The notes beneath the pieces are model-generated. The model made no database searches and was not told where the DNA came from. It saw only the letters and a list, made by a program, of their open reading frames with translations. Of a stretch of 64,000 nt of DNA, positions 53,930-62,912 are shown piece after piece. Within the stretch, counting starts at the first letter, position 1; every line of letters starts with the position of its first letter. Origin of the DNA: Paenibacillus sp. FSL H3-0469 (GTDB taxonomy: Bacteria > Bacillota > Bacilli > Paenibacillales > Paenibacillaceae); assembly GCF_038051945.1 (NCBI RefSeq), contig NZ_CP150302.1:2232001-2296000 (forward strand), read 5' to 3'. The translations under genes and the position numbers were made by a program.

Positions 53930-55642
53930 TTAGTCCGTTCCTAACGGTTCTGGCCCCCTCCGTCGCAAAGGCAACGTAATCACCGCCCGTGTCCACCCGT
54001 CCCCGCTCCGCTCATAAGCCAGCCCGTAAGCCTCCCCGTAATGGAGCCGGATGCGCTGATGCACGTTCCTGATCCCGTATCCTTTCACACTCTGCTCTTC
54101 TTCCAGAATGGCCTTAAGCTCCTCCAGATCTACCGGCAGATGCCCGTTATCCTCTACGGTGAAGCGCAGAATCCCATCTTCCTGCACCGCCGAGACCCGG
54201 ATTTCTCCTTCTCCATCCATGCCGCGCACGCCGTGAAGAATGGCATTCTCAATCAGCGGCTGAATGATCACCTTGGGCGTCTCGAAGTCCCGCAGGGCAT
54301 CGTCAATCTGCCACCGGACCTCGAAGGTATCCGGGTAACGCTTGGTCTGGAGCCGGGTGTACGCCTGTGCGTGCTCCAGTTCCTCACCTACCGTAATCAT
54401 CTTCCGCCCCCGGCTGAGGCCGATCCGCAGCAGCATCGACAGGTCGCGGACCATTTCGCCGACCTCGGTATTGCCGCTGTCCAGCGCATACCAATAGATC
54501 GAGTCGAGGGTGTTGTACAGATAATGCGGGGTAATCTGGGACTGGAGCATGAGCAGCTCATATTCCTTCTGCTTCAGCTGCATCCCGTAATTCTCTTCAA
54601 TCGAATGGTCCAGCCTGCGGGTCATTCTGACGAAGGAGCCTTGCAGAATACCGAATTCGTCCTGGCGCAGCGGCTCCTCGGATAGTAGCAGCTTTTTGCC
54701 AGGCTCATAGATCTTCATCACCGAGACCAGCTCGACCACCGGCTTGACCACAAGTCTTACCATATAGAGGACAAAGGTCAGGACGAACGCCAAGAAAATG
54801 AACGAGATCACCACCAGCAGCCGCTGAAACCAGATGAGCTTGCCGGTGATGGATTCTAACGGGATTTTGTACAATAATCGGGTGTGGAATCTGGAGCTGT
54901 CCGAGTAGGCATACAGCCATTCCTCTCCGCCCTCTTGCGCAAAGATATAGCCATAAGGGACATCCGGTTCGAGGTGCTTGCCAAGCTCGCCGGGGTTAAG
55001 GCCGCCTGAGCCAGTGGACATCAGCAGCTCCCCACTGGTATTGAACAGGAATGCCCCGGCAGCGGCGGGCAGCTCCACCGAGACCATGTCACGGGTCAGC
55101 ATGACCTCTATCTTGTTGACGGCCAGCAGGCCGATCACCTCATTATAATTACGGGGATTCAGAATACTGCGCATGAAGGAGATGGTGGTCTCACCGCTCC
55201 CGGACGGCATGACGCGCAGCGCCCCCGCGCCGCTGACATCCATCAGACTGACGTTAAGATCAGGCAAGCCGCCGCTGAACCCATCCAGGTATTTGAAGCC
55301 TTTGGTTTTGTAGGACAGATCGAACGGCGTCGCCCTGCGCTCAATGTTTTTCATATATATGGCATATTCCGTCCCTCCGGTAGACCAGCTGTCCAGAATA
55401 TTGTCGGCCTGCCGGATCTCATTCAACGTGTCAATTCCGGTCCAGAAGCTGTATCCTTCCGGGTTGCTGAAGAACTGGCTGTCGAGCAGCGTTATCGTCC
55501 GGTCGTTAACCGCAGACAAGGTTTTATCAATCGTGACATGATTCTGCTTGACCAGTTGCAGGGTTGTACTCCCGACCTCCTCCTTGATGGTGTTCAGCGC
55601 CACATATGCAGAGACCCAGCCCACCACGATAAAAGGCAGCAC
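53930..55642 (-). CDS. YesM-type sensor histidine kinase
   Basis: At least 570 residues: an N-terminal membrane segment, an extracellular Cache-like region to about 275, a second membrane segment, a HAMP-like linker, the His_kinase motif QSQITPHYLYNTLDSIYW and a HATPase domain (IIQPLIENAILHGV, VEDNG, GYGIRNV). The first standard start is the GTG at 55642, but it cuts the first membrane helix. The frame continues upstream through KHKVILAFLLCI to a CTG at 55729 that lies 6 bases after GGAGGGG and overlaps the regulator stop. A CTG start is likely the real one. It senses a sugar-related signal and phosphorylates the regulator at 55713. Confidence 0.88.
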   Translation of the reverse strand: MLPFIVVGWVSAYVALNTIKEEVGSTTLQLVKQNHVTIDKTLSAVNDRTITLLDSQFFSNPEGYSFWTGIDTLNEIRQADNILDSWSTGGTEYAIYMKNIERRATPFDLSYKTKGFKYLDGFSGGLPDLNVSLMDVSGAGALRVMPSGSGETTISFMRSILNPRNYNEVIGLLAVNKIEVMLTRDMVSVELPAAAGAFLFNTSGELLMSTGSGGLNPGELGKHLEPDVPYGYIFAQEGGEEWLYAYSDSSRFHTRLLYKIPLESITGKLIWFQRLLVVISFIFLAFVLTFVLYMVRLVVKPVVELVSVMKIYEPGKKLLLSEEPLRQDEFGILQGSFVRMTRRLDHSIEENYGMQLKQKEYELLMLQSQITPHYLYNTLDSIYWYALDSGNTEVGEMVRDLSMLLRIGLSRGRKMITVGEELEHAQAYTRLQTKRYPDTFEVRWQIDDALRDFETPKVIIQPLIENAILHGVRGMDGEGEIRVSAVQEDGILRFTVEDNGHLPVDLEELKAILEEEQSVKGYGIRNVHQRIRLHYGEAYGLAYERSGDGWTRAVITLPLRRRGPEPLGTD

Positions 55643-55712
55643 GATGCACAGCAGGAACGCCAGAATGACCTTATGCTTCAGTCTGAGTCTCAGCCGCTGT
55701 TTCAGCCTCTTC

Positions 55713-57077
55713 TTAAGCTTCTGCTTCAGCCCGTTCCCCTCCTCTGGCCTGCTTGCGGAATTCCGCCGGGGTCAGGCCCAGCACCCGCTTGAACATCCGG
55801 CTGAAATGCTCAGGTGATTCATACCCTACCGCATAAGCAACCTCATACCGCTTCTTGTCTGTAGTCGCCATAAGCTGCTTGGCCTCCTCCATCCGCAGGG
55901 CGGTCACATAATCCCACAGATTCATCCGCATCTCGCGCTTGAAAATATATCCCAGATGGGCCGCACTGAAGTGGACCTCCTCGGAAATATCCTGGATTTT
56001 GAGCGCCGGGTTGCGGTAGTTGCTCTGAATATAGCTGGTAATCCTTGAGATGACGCTCGGTGCTGCTGCTTCAGACTCCTGCGCCGTTAACCCTGTATCC
56101 GGCTGCTGCCCCCGGTTCAGATGCTCCTGCCTGGCGAAATCGCCATAATAGAACACCTGATGCCCGGGATGAACGCTATTCCAGCCGGCAGCCGTATCCG
56201 CCTCCTCCAGCAGCCCGGGAAGGGTGGCGATGCCTTCGCCAAGGGTGCTGAGTCCGATAACCGCCTCCGTATTCAGATGCCTCTTCAAATTCATCGCAAT
56301 CATCTGCCCGATCATCTGAATCTGCGAGTGTACGCTGACCCGGGGATCGTCCCTGTCCTCAGCGGATAGCTGGATGAGGCTGATGATGGAATGGCCGAAG
56401 CCGTTGAAGGTAACGCCATTCCACTCCGCCAGCGTCTCGTTCATAATATTGAGCGCCGCATATTTCAATAATTTACGGTCCTGCAGCGTTACCTGCTGGC
56501 TGCTGAAGCCGGCCCGGCTGTAATCGATGCGGATGGAGATCACTCCGTAAAAGGGACCGTGCAGCAGGCCCCCCAGCTCACCGGTGATCTGCTCCATATC
56601 CTGCGGCGTCAGATTCCGCTCGGTCACCAGCTCCATTAGCCATTCATCGCGCCGCTCCTGCCTGCGGATGGAAGTAGGCTCCGGCTGCGGACTTGTGTCC
56701 AGCAGCTCCTTCCGGGTTAACGCATTGCGGACCACCCGGAGCAGTTCAGTCCGCTCTACCGGCTTCACCAGGTAATCCCTGGCCCCGAGCCGGAGCGATT
56801 TTTTGGCAAAATCAAATTTCTCATGGGCCGATATCACAATCACCGGAACATTCCACTGCTCCATATAAATGTTCTCCATTAATTCGATGCCGCTCATCCG
56901 GCCCATCTGGATGTCGGTCAGCACCAGATCGAACTGGTCCATCCGCAAATAATCAATTGCTTCGAACCCGTTCACGGCAGTCTCCACCGCAGTAATGTTC
57001 ATATCCGAGGATAACAGGAAGTTCCGGATTCCCGCGCTCACTCTCGGCTCATCATCTACTACAAGAATTTTGTACAT
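55713..57077 (-). CDS. YesN-type response regulator with AraC domain
   Basis: A 454-residue protein. The receiver domain (1-120) has Asp55 in LVLTDIQMGR. The middle region (about 150-310) is of unknown fold. The AraC DNA-binding domain (about 345-450) has IQDISEEVHFSAAHLGYIF and YEVAYAVGYESPEHFSRMFKR. The ATG follows GGGGGGAA. It is the first gene of the operon that carries the kinase, transporter and intracellular enzymes, and is divergent from the GH9 gene, so it probably activates both directions. Confidence 0.92.
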   Translation of the reverse strand: MYKILVVDDEPRVSAGIRNFLLSSDMNITAVETAVNGFEAIDYLRMDQFDLVLTDIQMGRMSGIELMENIYMEQWNVPVIVISAHEKFDFAKKSLRLGARDYLVKPVERTELLRVVRNALTRKELLDTSPQPEPTSIRRQERRDEWLMELVTERNLTPQDMEQITGELGGLLHGPFYGVISIRIDYSRAGFSSQQVTLQDRKLLKYAALNIMNETLAEWNGVTFNGFGHSIISLIQLSAEDRDDPRVSVHSQIQMIGQMIAMNLKRHLNTEAVIGLSTLGEGIATLPGLLEEADTAAGWNSVHPGHQVFYYGDFARQEHLNRGQQPDTGLTAQESEAAAPSVISRITSYIQSNYRNPALKIQDISEEVHFSAAHLGYIFKREMRMNLWDYVTALRMEEAKQLMATTDKKRYEVAYAVGYESPEHFSRMFKRVLGLTPAEFRKQARGGERAEAEA

Positions 57078-57394
57078 GCTGTTCCCCCCTATGATGCTTC
57101 ATGGCTGCCCCATGCATTGTAGTCCTTGGTACCACCTTACACTCGCTCTAAATCACCGTAGATGATCTTTTTCATGTTTTATGTGATCTATATCAGGAAC
57201 CCTTGCAGCCGGAAGCGTGGTAACCTGTCCATTAAAGAACAGCAAGCCGTCACAGCCCTATTATAGATCACAGATTTCCGGCAATTCATCATCGATTAGT
57301 GAGGGTAACTCTTTTATGCTTCTTTTGCAAGCGTTTTCATATAAAAAGAGAGGAGCGCCGGGTTAACGATATCCTATCATGAGGAGGTTCTAAG
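57078..57394. promoter_or_regulatory. Divergent regulatory region with a perfect cre box
   Basis: A 317-base gap without a gene. TGCAAGCGTTTTCA at 57326-57339 fits the CcpA consensus TGNAANCGNTNNCA fully. It lies 55 bases before the GH9 start, and the GAGGAGG binding site of that gene is at 57380-57386. AraC-type sites for the regulator are expected but cannot be recognised by eye. Confidence 0.65.
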
Positions 57395-60300
57395 ATGTTC
57401 ACCAGAAGCCCAATGCCTGCGAGTCTTAAAAAGGTATTCTCTGTAAGCCTCAGCCTGTTGTTAATTCTATGTACGGTTGCTCTGGCTCCCCGGCCTGCCG
57501 CTGCTGCGGTTCCCCCCTTGCCCGGCCCTACACACCCGCTCCTGTACGATAATTTCGCCGGTGGCGGACTCTTCAAACAGAACTGGACGAACTGGTTCAA
57601 TCAGAGCGGCGGCAGCGGAACCTTCGCCAAGACAACGGACGGTTCCCGTACGATCGGCAAGTTCACACAGACCCCGGTCTCGGCCTCTTCCTGGGCTAAA
57701 TTTCAGCCGATGAACGAGACCTTCGACCTCTCCGGCTACCGTTATATGAACCTGTCCCTGAACAATGGCGGCTATGCCCAGTCTCTTGTCCGGGTAGTCA
57801 TCAGCGACGGCATTACCAATTACAATCTGACCGGAGGGTATGTGCCTGCCACGGCGGCCTGGACCAGCCTGCAGTTTGACCTGGATGCCCTCTCCCCCAA
57901 GATTCAGAAGAAGAAGGTCAAGCTGGAGATCTGGCTCAGACAGGCGGGCGGCACCTACGGGGAAATGTGGGTAGACGACATCACGTTCACCACAGCCGCA
58001 AGCGGCAGCGCTCCCCAGTTAAGCCCGGCAGGGATGACCGCCAATACGGACGGCAGCTACAACCAGAATACGGATTTTACCTTTGAAGCCGTCTATACCG
58101 ACGCAGATAACGAAGCCCCCTTTGCGGTTCAGGTTATTATCGATGATACCGCCTATGCTATGCGTGAATCCGACCCGGCGGATGGTACCTATACGGATGG
58201 CAAAAAATACAGCTTCCTGACGAAGCTCCCGCCAGGCGCTCATACCTACTATTTCCGCACCACCGATACGACCTCCGACGAAGTCGCCACCAGTGTCCAG
58301 ACGCTGGATGTTGTTCAAGCCTCCTCCGTGATCGATATTGCTGTGAGCCAGGCCGGATACAGTGCGGATGATATTAAGAATGCGAAGTTCATCTCGGACA
58401 CCACGGTCACAGATGCCACTTATGAAATACTGGACGGAACTAACGTAGTCTACTCGGGCACGATGACCTATGAAGGGCTGCACTGGAATAAGCATGTCTA
58501 CGCTATCGGCTTCAGCCCGCTCACAGATTCCGGGAACTATAGAGTACGGAGTAATCAGGTGTATTCTTATCCTTTTGAGATCGCTCCGAACCTGTGGGAT
58601 CAATACAAGGATGAGATGACAGCCTTCTACCGGCTGCTGCGCGCCTCCGTGGCGACCAGCGATGCTTATCCTGCGGGATACAGCAGTGTAGCGCCTTCGG
58701 CCAAGCTCTACCACGGGGCCGGCCATCTGGATGATGCACAGTCTGCGGACGGCCTGACCCATTATGATCTGACCGGAAGCTGGTATGACGCCGGGGATTA
58801 TGGGAAATACGGCGGCAACCAGTGGGTCGGCGCGGAGATTGCCCTGGCTTATATCCGTTATGCTGACCATGACAGTGTGAAGTACGATAACGACAGCAAC
58901 GGGATTCCTGACCTGGTGGACGAAGCCGTCTTCGGCAGCGAATACCTGATTAAGTTCGCGGATCAGCTCGGCGGAGAGATGTATAATCTCAGGAACAACG
59001 CCTCATTTGTCCATCCCGAGAAATCCACCGACAATATCTCCGGCACCGCCGATGACCGCAAGCTGACGGACCTGAGTGTCGGCGGCTCAGCCAAGTCAGC
59101 AGGCACACTCGCCGCTACCGCACGGGCGATCCGCACAGCGATTGACCAAGGGGATATCCCATCCGCTCAGATAGCGGAGCTTACGGAGTTCGCTGAACAA
59201 TGTGAGAGCGCGGCGGTAGTCTTTTATGAATATGTAGTTGCCCATCCTGACGGACCGATAGGCTCTTATTCCACGAGGGGTGGGATTCCCAATTCCAAGC
59301 TGCTGGCGGATGTTGAGCTCTATCTGCTGACCGGTGAAGCCAAGTACAAGAATGCTGCTACAGCTACCATTAACGCGCTGACTCTGGGCGACATCTCCTC
59401 CACCAACTACTGGGATATGAGTCCAATGTCCATGGCCGAATTCTATCCGGTTGCCGATGCTGCCACACAATCTCATATTCATAGCCTGCTCAAGGGGCAA
59501 GCGGATTACTTCCTCTCCATGGCCGATGATACCCCGTATGGGGTGCTGAACCAGTTCAAAAACTTCGGGGTGAACGAGCCCCACGCCTCTTACCTGGGCG
59601 ATCTGCTGCGGTACTATGAATTATTCGGTGATCCGGCAGCGCTGCAAGGGGTACTTAAAGGGATGTACTGGGTGTTCGGAGAGAATCCGTGGAATATCAG
59701 CTGGGTCTCCGGCATCGGCACCCATCATGTGATGTTCCCGCATACCCGCTACAATGAAGAATCCAATACGCCTGGAGACACCGGCATTATCCTTCCGGGA
59801 GCCATGGTCAGCGGGCCTAATATGAAGGACCCCAAGAACAAAAGCAGCGTAAGTCCGTGGTATCAGGACCGTTCGCTCTACCTGGATGATACGAACCAGT
59901 GGCGGTATAACGAGTTCAGCATCAGCATTCAGGCCGGATTGCTCTATACCGTTATGGGCTTGAGCGCTACTCCGGGGACAGGTGCGGATATTGCCGCGGT
60001 GCCGCCGGCCTTACCGATCCTCTCTCCTGTGATTGGAGAATGGGTACGGGGAGAAGTTACCGTGTTTGCCCAAGCCGGGGATTCACTGAGCGAAGTTCAA
60101 TATGCGGCAACCGGCTTGCCTTATCAGCCAATGACGGTCTCCGGTGACGTGTATTCCACCGTGAGCGGGGCCGTCTACGCTGCGGTTATTGATGAGAGCC
60201 AATCCTTGCCTTATACGAACCGGAGAGTGGATGTCCGCGCCAAAGATCCTTCCGGCGGGTACACCTACAGCTCCACACATTACACCGTGGCCCCGGCTCT

Positions 60301-61117
60301 GCCGGACCCTTCCAATCCGCTGCTCTATGATGATTTCGGAGGCGGCGGCTTCTGGGGAGGTTCAGCGGCCAATACCACCTGGGTCAACTGGTATAACCAG
60401 AACGGCGGCACAGGAACATTCACCAAGGTAAGCGCAGACGGACGTACCGCTGGACAGTTCGCCCAGATACCGGCGAATGTGAACTCTGCGGCGAAGTTCC
60501 AGCCGTGGAACGATGTGGTCGATCTCAGCGGCTATCAATATCTGAATATTACGCTGAAGAATCCTGCCTCACCTGACCTAAGAACACGGATTGAGCTGAG
60601 TGACGGCAAGCGAACCTATAATCTGACCGGAGGCTGGGCCCAGGTTCCGTCCGACTGGAGTGACCTGCAATTCAATCTGAATGCCCTGACCCCGGCCATA
60701 GATAAAAAGGCAGTGAAGATGTCCATCTGGCTGAAGCAGGATACTGTCACTCCAGGTCAAATGCTGGTTGACGAGATTAAAGCCACTAATAAAGTCAGCG
60801 GAAGCGCGCCCACCCTGACCGCAGGCGGCTTAAATCACACTACCGGCACCACGCAGACAGATTATACGTTCACTGTCACTTATACGGATGCCGATAATCA
60901 GGCACCTTTTGCCATGGAGCTGATTCTGGACGGTGTCGTCCGCACCATGCAGCCCGCCAATCCAAGTGACAATAATTATGTGGACGGCCGAATCTATCAA
61001 TACAGCGCCAAGCTGCCCCCGGGCCAGCATTCCTACTACTTCCACACTACAGATACCTTCACCGATGCGGTAAGCACCGGGGTGCAAAGTGGTCCTGGGG
61101 TTAGTGAAGAGCTGTAA
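57395..61117 (+). CDS. Multimodular GH9 glycanase (xanthanase-like)
   Basis: A 1240-residue secreted protein with a signal peptide (1-~38). Modules in order: carbohydrate-binding-like module (45-205), Ig-like domain (207-308), CelD_N-type Ig (312-395), GH9 barrel (about 400-860), Ig-like (about 865-965), and then a second copy of the binding module (968-1128) and of the Ig domain (1135-1240). The GH9 base lies in SWYDAGDYGKYG, with SWVSGIGTHHVMFPHTR and QWRYNEFSISIQAG giving the later catalytic motifs. Known multimodular GH9 xanthanases of Paenibacillus have a similar plan. With PL8 and GH88 next door, cleavage of the xanthan backbone is the best prediction. Cellulase activity is the alternative. 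Confidence 0.92.
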   Translation: MFTRSPMPASLKKVFSVSLSLLLILCTVALAPRPAAAAVPPLPGPTHPLLYDNFAGGGLFKQNWTNWFNQSGGSGTFAKTTDGSRTIGKFTQTPVSASSWAKFQPMNETFDLSGYRYMNLSLNNGGYAQSLVRVVISDGITNYNLTGGYVPATAAWTSLQFDLDALSPKIQKKKVKLEIWLRQAGGTYGEMWVDDITFTTAASGSAPQLSPAGMTANTDGSYNQNTDFTFEAVYTDADNEAPFAVQVIIDDTAYAMRESDPADGTYTDGKKYSFLTKLPPGAHTYYFRTTDTTSDEVATSVQTLDVVQASSVIDIAVSQAGYSADDIKNAKFISDTTVTDATYEILDGTNVVYSGTMTYEGLHWNKHVYAIGFSPLTDSGNYRVRSNQVYSYPFEIAPNLWDQYKDEMTAFYRLLRASVATSDAYPAGYSSVAPSAKLYHGAGHLDDAQSADGLTHYDLTGSWYDAGDYGKYGGNQWVGAEIALAYIRYADHDSVKYDNDSNGIPDLVDEAVFGSEYLIKFADQLGGEMYNLRNNASFVHPEKSTDNISGTADDRKLTDLSVGGSAKSAGTLAATARAIRTAIDQGDIPSAQIAELTEFAEQCESAAVVFYEYVVAHPDGPIGSYSTRGGIPNSKLLADVELYLLTGEAKYKNAATATINALTLGDISSTNYWDMSPMSMAEFYPVADAATQSHIHSLLKGQADYFLSMADDTPYGVLNQFKNFGVNEPHASYLGDLLRYYELFGDPAALQGVLKGMYWVFGENPWNISWVSGIGTHHVMFPHTRYNEESNTPGDTGIILPGAMVSGPNMKDPKNKSSVSPWYQDRSLYLDDTNQWRYNEFSISIQAGLLYTVMGLSATPGTGADIAAVPPALPILSPVIGEWVRGEVTVFAQAGDSLSEVQYAATGLPYQPMTVSGDVYSTVSGAVYAAVIDESQSLPYTNRRVDVRAKDPSGGYTYSSTHYTVAPALPDPSNPLLYDDFGGGGFWGGSAANTTWVNWYNQNGGTGTFTKVSADGRTAGQFAQIPANVNSAAKFQPWNDVVDLSGYQYLNITLKNPASPDLRTRIELSDGKRTYNLTGGWAQVPSDWSDLQFNLNALTPAIDKKAVKMSIWLKQDTVTPGQMLVDEIKATNKVSGSAPTLTAGGLNHTTGTTQTDYTFTVTYTDADNQAPFAMELILDGVVRTMQPANPSDNNYVDGRIYQYSAKLPPGQHSYYFHTTDTFTDAVSTGVQSGPGVSEEL

Positions 61118-61519
61118 AATAAGTGAGGGACAAAAAGAATAGTGAAGGACAATGAGAAGAGCCTTAAGAGTAGTGTAGAGCTGTAAGATTAGTGTAGAGC
61201 CATACGATTAGTGAAAAGCCATAAGGTTAGTGTAGAGCTACACGATTAGTGTATAGCCACACGATTAGCAAGGAGCTACACGATTAGTGTATAGCCATAT
61301 GCATGCTCCGCTCCTCCAAGGAAGGGAGGCTGTGAAGCTGCGAGTTTGAAGGCGAAATTTAGAAAGGGTATACTACTGTCATGTACAGCGGTGCAGTCTG
61401 ACAGCACAGTTACCAGGGTGCATCGCTGTAACATCGCGGCTGTCACAGCTACAACCCGCAGATTGTTGGCAAGATGACGGGGGCTGGGGTGATAGCGGAT
61501 GAATGGAGGGAGATCTACG
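61118..61519. other. Intergenic region with tandem repeats
   Basis: A 402-base gap between the GH9 and ankyrin genes. The left half is the 19-bp array. The right half (61301-61519) holds nothing I can name apart from the GGAGGGAG site of the ankyrin gene. No clear terminator follows GH9. Confidence 0.6.
61168..61300 (+). repeat. 19-bp tandem repeat, 7 units
   Basis: Seven contiguous 19-base units of the type GATTAGTGTAGAGCCATAC. Positions 1-8 are most constant and the second half varies. Several units contain a short inverted repeat such as GTGTAG-AG-CTACAC. There are no spacers, so it is not a CRISPR. Confidence 0.85.
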
Positions 61520-62425
61520 ATGAGTGATGAGAATATGATGTGGCTGGCGATTGACGATCCGCTGGCAATTTCGGCGGTGCAGGCGATTCGTACCGGCGAT
61601 GTGCCGGGATTGACACAATTGCTGGCTAGTAACCCGGGGCTGGCTACAGCCCGGATTGTTGGAACTGAAGAGGGGCGTGCAAGTAACGAAGGCAGTGGGG
61701 AGACTGGCGATGCTGAAGCTAGCAGCGTGAACAGTGCCAATGCTAATAGCGAAGACCCTGGGGCAAACGGCGTGAACTCTGGCTTCGGCACTAATCGCGG
61801 GCTGTCACGCGCGCTGCTGCATATAGCCACCGATTCGCCGGGGCATTATCCCAACAATGCAGCGGTGGTCACTGCGCTGATTGAAGCCGGGGCCGAGGTG
61901 AATGCGCAGTTCAGCGGGCCGCATAGCGAAACGCCGCTGCATTGGGCAGCAAGCTGTGACGATGTCGAGGTGCTGGACCTGCTGCTCGATGCCGGTGCCG
62001 ACATCGAGGCCCCCGGCGCAGTCATCGCTGGCGGGACCCCGCTGGACGACGCCGTAGCATTCGCTCAGTGGCAGGCGGCGCAGCGGCTGGTGGAGCGCGG
62101 TGCGCAGCCTGCGCTATGGCACGCGGCGGCGCTCGGTCTGCTTGATGCGATGGAGGCACACTTCACCGGACATCCGCTCCCGCGCCGCTACCCTTGGGGC
62201 GCAAGCTCCGCTTCAGCAGCACCAGACGAGGTTAACGTCGCGTTCTGGTGCGCCTGCCACGGCGGACAGCGTGCCGCCGCCGAATTCCTGCTCGCCCAAG
62301 GAGCCGAGCTGAGTTGGCCTTCCCCATGGGACGGCCTCACTCCCCTTGACGTGGCGAAGCGCAGCCATGCCACTGAACTGGCAGCATGGCTTGAGAGCCT
62401 GGGTGCCCAGTCCGCCCATCTGTAA
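61520..62425 (+). CDS. Ankyrin-repeat protein
   Basis: A 301-residue protein from ATG 61520, which lies 7 bases after GGAGGGAG. Helical ankyrin repeats are recognisable as ETPLHWAASCDDVEVLDLLLDAGADIE, GGTPLDDAVAF and LTPLDVAKRSHATEL. The first repeat is split by about 45 residues rich in Ser, Asn, Gly and Glu (residues about 55-95), a low-complexity insert. It is cytoplasmic. Ankyrin proteins bind other proteins, and the partner is unknown. Confidence 0.85.
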   Translation: MSDENMMWLAIDDPLAISAVQAIRTGDVPGLTQLLASNPGLATARIVGTEEGRASNEGSGETGDAEASSVNSANANSEDPGANGVNSGFGTNRGLSRALLHIATDSPGHYPNNAAVVTALIEAGAEVNAQFSGPHSETPLHWAASCDDVEVLDLLLDAGADIEAPGAVIAGGTPLDDAVAFAQWQAAQRLVERGAQPALWHAAALGLLDAMEAHFTGHPLPRRYPWGASSASAAPDEVNVAFWCACHGGQRAAAEFLLAQGAELSWPSPWDGLTPLDVAKRSHATELAAWLESLGAQSAHL

Positions 62426-62433
62426 GTAGTGCG

Positions 62434-62502
62434 GGTGCATCAATGCTCCACAATCCGCCGGATGGATTACATTCGGCGGATTCAAGGGCACTTATGCACC
62501 TC
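62434..62502. other. Nested inverted repeats after the ankyrin gene
   Basis: An outer pair GGTGCAT / ATGCACC encloses an inner 9-bp pair (62452-62460 with 62474-62482). It could be the transcription end of the ankyrin gene, although no T-run follows. Confidence 0.45.
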
Positions 62503-62516
62503 ATTCCCGCTCCACG

Positions 62517-62545
62517 CCCACTTTCACCCTCACCAAAGGGATTTA
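62517..62545. repeat. First 51-bp repeat unit, left fragment
   Basis: This 29-base piece plus 63814-63835 rebuilds one 51-bp unit of the array at the window end. The IS element splits it. Confidence 0.8.
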
Positions 62546-62615
62546 TGCTGTTAGTGTTAACCGTGGACACCCGTTAAGAGAATAGAGATAATTAGTTTAA
62601 CGAGGAGGTGTCCCC

Positions 62616-62912
62616 ATGAGTGGAACACGGAGAAGCTACAATGAAGAATACAAAAGACAGACCGTCAAGTACATCCAGGAGCAGACGAAAACGGTAGCGG
62701 AATTGGCCCTGGAGCTGGACATCCCCGCCAAAACGTTGCATAAATGGCTAGGACAGTATCGGCAGTTTGAGAATGAGCCCATCATTACTCCAGACAAATA
62801 CAGAGAGCTGGAACGTCAACTGAAGGAGAGGGAGCGAGAGCTCGCAGACCTGACCGAAGAGATGGCCATCCTAAAAAAAGCAGTGCACATCTTCAGCAAC
62901 CCAAAGAACTGA
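62616..62912 (+). CDS. IS3-family transposase OrfA
   Basis: A 98-residue protein with a helix-turn-helix (RRSYNEEYKRQTVKYI, then VAELALELDIPAKTLHKW) and a C-terminal leucine-zipper-like coil, as in PF01527. It binds the IS ends. The ATG follows GAGGAGG. Translation can slip at A7 (62873-62879) near its end. Confidence 0.93.
   Translation: MSGTRRSYNEEYKRQTVKYIQEQTKTVAELALELDIPAKTLHKWLGQYRQFENEPIITPDKYRELERQLKERERELADLTEEMAILKKAVHIFSNPKN
62873..62880 (+). promoter_or_regulatory. -1 ribosomal frameshift site
   Basis: A_AAA_AAG-type heptamer (A7 followed by G). The zero frame reads CTA AAA AAA GCA. In the -1 frame the sequence is open from here into OrfB. Confidence 0.8.

Noticed and set aside
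61168..61300. Possible CRISPR array
   Set aside because: The units are contiguous, 19 bases, without unique spacers, and no cas genes are near.
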